From assembly GCA_964244295.1 (NCBI GenBank), contig CAXTIG010000029.1, forward strand, positions 25,039 through 89,038: 64,000 nt of DNA, given 5' to 3'. Positions 60,245-64,000 of this stretch are shown one piece after another; within the stretch, counting starts at the first letter, position 1; each line of letters begins with the position of its first letter. The notes beneath the pieces were generated by a model. The model was not told where the DNA came from and did no database searches. It saw only the letters and a program-made list of their open reading frames with translations. Made by a program: the position numbers and the translations under genes. The DNA comes from JAJAZB01 sp964244295 (GTDB lineage Bacteria > Bacteroidota > Bacteroidia > Cytophagales > Spirosomataceae).

Positions 60245-61276
60245 ATGCACCTCCTCCTTAGCCGCCCCGACCGCATCGGCGACGTAACCTTGACGCTGCC
60301 GTTGGCGGGGGCGCTGAAAACCCTGTTGCCCGGCCCGGTCCGCATCACCTTCCTGGGCGCTTCCTACACGCGGGCGGTGGTGGAAAGCTGCGAATTTGTG
60401 GATGATTTTCTGGCCTGGAATGAAATTCAGGAAAACCCTGTTCGCGCGCTGCGAGAACTCCGCGCCGATGTGATGCTGCACGTGTTGCCCCGGCGCGACA
60501 TCGCGGTGGCGGCCCTCCGGGCGGGCATTCCGCGCCGGATCGGGACGCGCAACCGCTGGTTTCACTGGTTCACCTGCACCCGGCTGCTCGCGCTTTCCCG
60601 GAAAAATTCCGACCTGCACGAGGCGCAGTTGAACCTGAAATTTCTGGAAGCCTTCGGCATCCACCGCCCCTTTTCCTTCCCCGAAATTCACGCCCTCCAG
60701 GGCCTCCGCCCCCGGCAGGAATTGGCCCCCGAACACCGCGCCCTGCTCGACCCGACCCGCCTCAACGTGCTGCTCCACCCCAAGTCGAAAGGCTCGACGC
60801 GGGAATGGCCCATCGAAAAATTCGTGGCGCTGGCCGAGCGGCTTTCCCCCGAAAAATTCCAGGTCTTCGTCACCGGCTCGGCCGGGGAAACCGAGGCTTG
60901 CCGCCCGCTCACCGAACGCGGCCTGCCCCATGTGCGCGACGTGACGGGCCGCTTTTCGCTACCCCAGTTCCTGGCCTTCATCGCCGCCGCCGACGCGTTG
61001 GTAGCCGTGGGCACCGGCCCAGTCCACCTCGCCGCCGCGCTGGGTTGTCAGACGGTCGGGCTGTTTCCGCCGCTGCGCCCGGTGCATCCGGGGCGCTGGG
61101 CACCCATCGGCCCCAACGTGCAGGTGGTGCTGGGCCGCGAAACCTGCGCAGGCTGCCGACCCGCCGAACCGTCCGCTCCGGGCGGATGCGCCTGCATGGA
61201 GGCCATTACCCCCGCTCAGGTCGCCGTTCATCTCGAAAACGGCTACGCGGCCCTGATTTCCGGCGGGCGGCGGTAA
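60245..61276 (+). CDS. Glycosyltransferase family 9 (heptosyltransferase-like)
   Basis: 343 residues. GT9 landmarks: SRPDRIGDVTLTLPLAGAL, LLHPKSKGSTREWPIEKFVA, VAVGTGPVHLAAALGCQTVG and LFPPLRPVHPGRWAPIGP. A Cys-rich segment near the end (TCAGCRPAEPSAPGGCACME) is of the type seen in Lps-associated GT9. Builds the LPS core or related glycan in the cytoplasm. Its TAA stop is part of the next promoter. Confidence 0.9.
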   Translation: MHLLLSRPDRIGDVTLTLPLAGALKTLLPGPVRITFLGASYTRAVVESCEFVDDFLAWNEIQENPVRALRELRADVMLHVLPRRDIAVAALRAGIPRRIGTRNRWFHWFTCTRLLALSRKNSDLHEAQLNLKFLEAFGIHRPFSFPEIHALQGLRPRQELAPEHRALLDPTRLNVLLHPKSKGSTREWPIEKFVALAERLSPEKFQVFVTGSAGETEACRPLTERGLPHVRDVTGRFSLPQFLAFIAAADALVAVGTGPVHLAAALGCQTVGLFPPLRPVHPGRWAPIGPNVQVVLGRETCAGCRPAEPSAPGGCACMEAITPAQVAVHLENGYAALISGGRR

Positions 61277-61281
61277 CTTTG
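61274..61281 (+). promoter_or_regulatory. -7 element TAACTTTG overlapping the GT9 stop codon
   Basis: Perfect TAnnTTTG; its first three bases are the TAA of GT9. 45 bases before the small-protein ATG. No -33 TTG. Confidence 0.5.
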
Positions 61282-61326
61282 TGGCCCCGCGCGTGGTTTG
61301 CCGGAAAACTCCTTTTTCAAAAACCC

Positions 61327-61605
61327 ATGGAAGTCCTCCAAACCTTCATCGACGTGGAAGGCGACACCATCACGGTGCCGGTGCCCGAAGCGTATCGCCA
61401 CCACCGGGTGAAAGTAACGGTGGAACCCGTCGCGGAACATGACCGGGAGGCGAATGTGATTCCGATTCCGAAAAGCGGTACGCAAATTCTCTCTCAACCC
61501 GACAAACCGACGGATATGCGCCGGTTTCGAGGGGTGCTGAAAGGCAGCCAGACCAACGAAGAAATTGACGCTCAGTTAGAAACCCTCCGCAACGAAGCAG
61601 TTTAG
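61327..61605 (+). CDS. Small antitoxin-like protein
   Basis: 92 residues, begins MEVLQTFIDVEGDTITVPVP, with PEAYRHHRVKVTVEPV, then a flexible middle and an acidic tail NEEIDAQLETLRNEA. The split of beta-rich start and helical acidic tail resembles DUF2281/AbrB-type antitoxins. No toxin gene follows (repeat copy k does), so it is orphan or mis-assigned. Start 61327 is the first ATG after the promoter. Confidence 0.6.
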   Translation: MEVLQTFIDVEGDTITVPVPEAYRHHRVKVTVEPVAEHDREANVIPIPKSGTQILSQPDKPTDMRRFRGVLKGSQTNEEIDAQLETLRNEAV

Positions 61606-61630
61606 TTTCAGAAAACAGCCTCGACTGGAC

Positions 61631-61718
61631 GGAGGTCACCCTGAGCGGAGTCGAAGGGCGTGCGGTGGGGAAGCGCTGGCCCACCGTACGCCCTTCGACT
61701 CCGCTCAGGGTGACCTCC
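61631..61718. repeat. Palindromic GTCACCCTGAGCG-type repeat, copy k
   Basis: GGAGGTCACCCTGAGCGGAG then TCGAAGGGCGTGCGGTGGG, and the complement ending CGCTCAGGGTGACCTCC; near-perfect 35-base arms. Same subtype as copy f. The remaining part of the gap 61606-61809 is featureless. Confidence 0.9.
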
Positions 61719-61809
61719 TTAAAAAAACCTGAATAGATTCAACGATGGAAACGGAATTTCTAAAAAATTCCAGAACTCCATTACCTCAACCCCGCCCGAT
61801 TGTCCTGAT

Positions 61810-63639
61810 TTGAAAACTTACCTCCGTATTCTCCACTACGCCCGTCCGCTGGGGCGGTACGTGCTGCCGTTTTTCATCACGTCCATCCTCGCCAGCGTGT
61901 TCGGGGTGTTGAATTTCACGCTCATCCAGCCCCTGCTCGACGTGCTGTTCGACAAAGTGGGCCAGGCCGACGCCAGCCGCTTCGGTCAGAAACCCACGCA
62001 GGCCTTCGACATCGCCCAGTGGTTCAACTACGGCGTGGGGCGGGCGCTGGCTGCTTACGGGAAACTCGGCACGTTGCGCGTAGTCTGCGCCGTCATCATC
62101 GGCTCGGTGTTTCTTTCCAACGTGTTCAAGTACGTCAGCGTCCGGATTCTCGAACGCTTCAAGGCCCGCACCGTCGCCAACCTACGCCAGGCCGTGTTCG
62201 ACCGGGCGGTGACGCTCCACCTCGGTTTTTTCACCAACGAACGCAAGGGCGACCTTATGGCCCGCCTCACCACCGACGTGCAGGAAGTCGAAAACTCGGT
62301 GACGCGGGTGTTCAACGCGTTTTTCCGGGAAATCTTCACGCTCGTGTTTTACATCGTGGTGCTGTTTACCATGTCGCTGAAACTGACCCTGTTCGCGCTC
62401 GTCATCATCCCCATTTCGGGCACGGTGATTGGGTTGTTGGCAAAGAAACTCCGCGAAGACGCGGGCGAAGTGCAGGGTCGTCTGTCCAACCTCATCAGCC
62501 TGCTCGACGAAACCTTCGGCGGCATTCGGGTGGTGAAAGCCTTCAACGCCGAACCCTTCGTGCGCCGCCGTTTTGGCGACGAAAACCAGGGCTACCGCAC
62601 GGCGATGATTCGGCTCGTGAACCGGCAGGAACTGGCCTCGCCCTTTTCCGAATTTTCGGGCGTGCTCGTGGTCTGCGGACTGCTGCTCTACGGCGGCTCG
62701 ATGGTGCTGAGCGGCGGCTTCGAGCTGACGGCCTCGGTGTTCGTGACGTACCTGATCATTTTTTCGCAGGTGCTGCGGCCCGCCAAAGAAATTTCCAACG
62801 CCGTCAGCGGCGTGCAGCGCGGGGTGGCCTCGGCGGAACGAATTCTGCAACTGGTGGACACGGAATCGGTGGTGAAGGTGCAACCGGGGGCAGCGACGGT
62901 GACGGGTTTCTCCGAAAAACTGGAGTTGCAGCACGTCTCTTTTGCCTACGGCGAAAACCCACCCGTGCTGCGCGACATCGACCTCAGCGTTCCGAAGGGG
63001 AAAACCATCGCGCTGGTCGGCTCGTCGGGCGGGGGGAAAAGTACGCTGGCTGACTTGATTCCGCGTTTTTACGACCCGACCGCCGGGCGCATTCTGCTCG
63101 ACGGGGTGGACATCCGCACGCTCACGAAAACCTCGCTGCGGGGTTTGATGGGCATCGTCACGCAGGAATCGATTTTGTTCAACGACACCATTTTCAACAA
63201 CATCGCCTTCGGCCACGAGGCGACGCTGGCCGAGGTGGAGGCGGCGGCGCGGATTGCCAACGCCCACGGGTTCATCGAGGCCAGTCCCGACGGCTACCAG
63301 ACCGTCATCGGCGACCGGGGTACGCGGCTGTCGGGCGGGCAGCGGCAGCGGCTCAGCATTGCCCGCGCCGTGCTCAAAAATCCGCCCATCCTGATTTTGG
63401 ACGAAGCCACTTCGGCCCTCGACACCGAGTCGGAAAAACTGGTGCAGGACGCCATCACCAACCTGATGAGGAACCGCACGGTGCTGGTCATCGCCCACCG
63501 CCTGAGCACCATCCAGCACGCCGACGAAATCGTGGTGTTGCAAGGTGGCCGCATCGTCGAGCGCGGCAGCCACGAGGAGTTGCTGGAGTTGGAGAAGGGG
63601 CTTTACCGAAGGCTGAGTCAGTTGCAGGTGGCGGGGTAA
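61810..63639 (+). CDS. ABC transporter, fused permease/ATPase (MsbA-like)
   Basis: 609 residues: exporter domain (about 15-330) and ATPase with Walker A GSSGGGKST, Q-loop GIVTQESILFNDTIFNNI, signature LSGGQRQRLSIARAV, Walker B PILILDEATSALD and switch His VIAHRLS. Catalytic Glu present. Likely lipid or glycolipid flippase, fitting the adjacent GT9. The only in-frame start giving a normal N-terminus is TTG at 61810 (MKTYLRILHYARPLG); no ATG lies in frame back to at least 61744. Confidence 0.9.
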   Translation: MKTYLRILHYARPLGRYVLPFFITSILASVFGVLNFTLIQPLLDVLFDKVGQADASRFGQKPTQAFDIAQWFNYGVGRALAAYGKLGTLRVVCAVIIGSVFLSNVFKYVSVRILERFKARTVANLRQAVFDRAVTLHLGFFTNERKGDLMARLTTDVQEVENSVTRVFNAFFREIFTLVFYIVVLFTMSLKLTLFALVIIPISGTVIGLLAKKLREDAGEVQGRLSNLISLLDETFGGIRVVKAFNAEPFVRRRFGDENQGYRTAMIRLVNRQELASPFSEFSGVLVVCGLLLYGGSMVLSGGFELTASVFVTYLIIFSQVLRPAKEISNAVSGVQRGVASAERILQLVDTESVVKVQPGAATVTGFSEKLELQHVSFAYGENPPVLRDIDLSVPKGKTIALVGSSGGGKSTLADLIPRFYDPTAGRILLDGVDIRTLTKTSLRGLMGIVTQESILFNDTIFNNIAFGHEATLAEVEAAARIANAHGFIEASPDGYQTVIGDRGTRLSGGQRQRLSIARAVLKNPPILILDEATSALDTESEKLVQDAITNLMRNRTVLVIAHRLSTIQHADEIVVLQGGRIVERGSHEELLELEKGLYRRLSQLQVAG

Positions 63640-63733
63640 AAAGCCGTGCGCAAATTTGTATTATTGCACACCCGGCAAAAAGCGCGTTGCGTTGAGTAAG
63701 AACCTGAAGTTTCACAAAAACCAGCAATCGAAT

Positions 63734-63937
63734 ATGGTCATCGAACGGACATCGAAAGAAATCATCATCCGCCTGCCCGCCTCGGCGAACACCGACGGGG
63801 TACAGCGGCTGGTGGACTTCCTGACCTACCAGGAGGCAACTTCCAACTCGGAAGCAACGCAGGAACAGGTCGATTATCTGGCCGCCGAGGTAAAAAAGGA
63901 CTGGTGGAAAAAGAATCGTAATCGCCTGAGCAAGTGA
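63734..63937 (+). CDS. Small antitoxin-like protein, partner outside the window
   Basis: 67 residues: MVIERTSKEIIIRLPASANT, then DGVQRLVDFLTYQEATSNSE, ending EVKKDWWKKNRNRLSK. Looks like the short antitoxins that precede PIN or RelE toxins in Bacteroidota, but the window ends 63 bases later, so no partner can be seen. Start 63734 (ATG) preferred over an upstream frame extension. Confidence 0.6.
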   Translation: MVIERTSKEIIIRLPASANTDGVQRLVDFLTYQEATSNSEATQEQVDYLAAEVKKDWWKKNRNRLSK

Positions 63938-64000
63938 TCATTGTTATCAATAGACTTGTCTTTTAACTGTAAATCAACATTTTACAACCTCTGATTTTGC

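Noticed and set aside
60805..61326. Upstream extension of the small antitoxin-like gene
   Set aside because: It overlaps GT9 in another frame; the part before 61327 is Arg/Pro-rich shadow.
5348..61718. CRISPR array
   Set aside because: The recurring palindromes are dispersed, not regularly spaced with unique spacers, and there are no cas genes.

Overview
The window comes from a fairly GC-rich member of the Bacteroidota, most likely order Cytophagales (Spirosoma/Larkinella-like; genus not decidable here). The evidence is a SusC/RagA TonB-linked receptor, families largely restricted to this phylum (DUF4249, DUF4270, DUF4907, PVC-type haem/HEAT protein, PF06580 kinases with LytTR regulators), Bacteroidota promoters (TTG-N19-21-TAnnTTTG) at a dozen genes, and no clear Shine-Dalgarno sites. 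No rRNA, tRNA, CRISPR array or transposase was seen. A 100-base N gap lies at 43443-43542.

Layout. 1-6.1 kb: the 5' part of a susC-like gene with an apparent frameshift, divergent from a periplasmic GMC sugar dehydrogenase and its Tat-exported small subunit. 6.2-10.2 kb: a MerC-type membrane protein divergent from a MacB-like ABC exporter, with two matching 13-bp palindromes between them, then a DUF4249 lipoprotein. 10.2-16.7 kb: a LytTR/kinase pair, DUF4405, YceI and a large TonB-dependent receptor. 16.9-19.7 kb: an AT-richer island with an atypical response regulator and two overlapping lipoprotein genes, one with a C-terminal DUF6973 domain. 20.6-28.8 kb: three alpha/beta hydrolases beside a degenerate-Nudix regulator, a Tat-exported sugar isomerase, and a Kelch-DUF4907-DUF4270 operon. 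29-35.7 kb: a second LytTR/kinase pair, TerC, TolC, a K+ channel and a second exported isomerase.

35.7-51.2 kb: three type II toxin-antitoxin loci, a 1025-residue cytochrome c/HEAT dehydrogenase, an MsbA-type ABC protein, a fatty acid hydroxylase cut near its end by a 14-bp tandem repeat and the gap, an Rpn/PDDEXK protein, a DUF4965/DUF1793 glycosidase-like protein, an AraC/SDR pair and a fused SpmA-SpmB protein. 51.3-56.3 kb: a VanX-like dipeptidase, an S41 protease and an osmolyte ABC importer whose binding domain appears circularly permuted. 56.5-64 kb: an outer-membrane barrel, then an envelope cluster (methyltransferase, glycosyltransferase-deacetylase fusion, GT9, small antitoxin-like protein, MsbA-like exporter).

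The GMC dehydrogenase, the exported isomerases, the cytochrome c protein and the exported glycosidase and esterases fit periplasmic oxidation and breakdown of plant-type glycosides; this is inference from families. Intergenic spaces are unusually rich in long inverted repeats. Eleven share related GTCAyyCTGAGCG-type or GTCATTGCGAG-type arms, two of them inside ABC-transporter operons, and two others are large modular palindromes.
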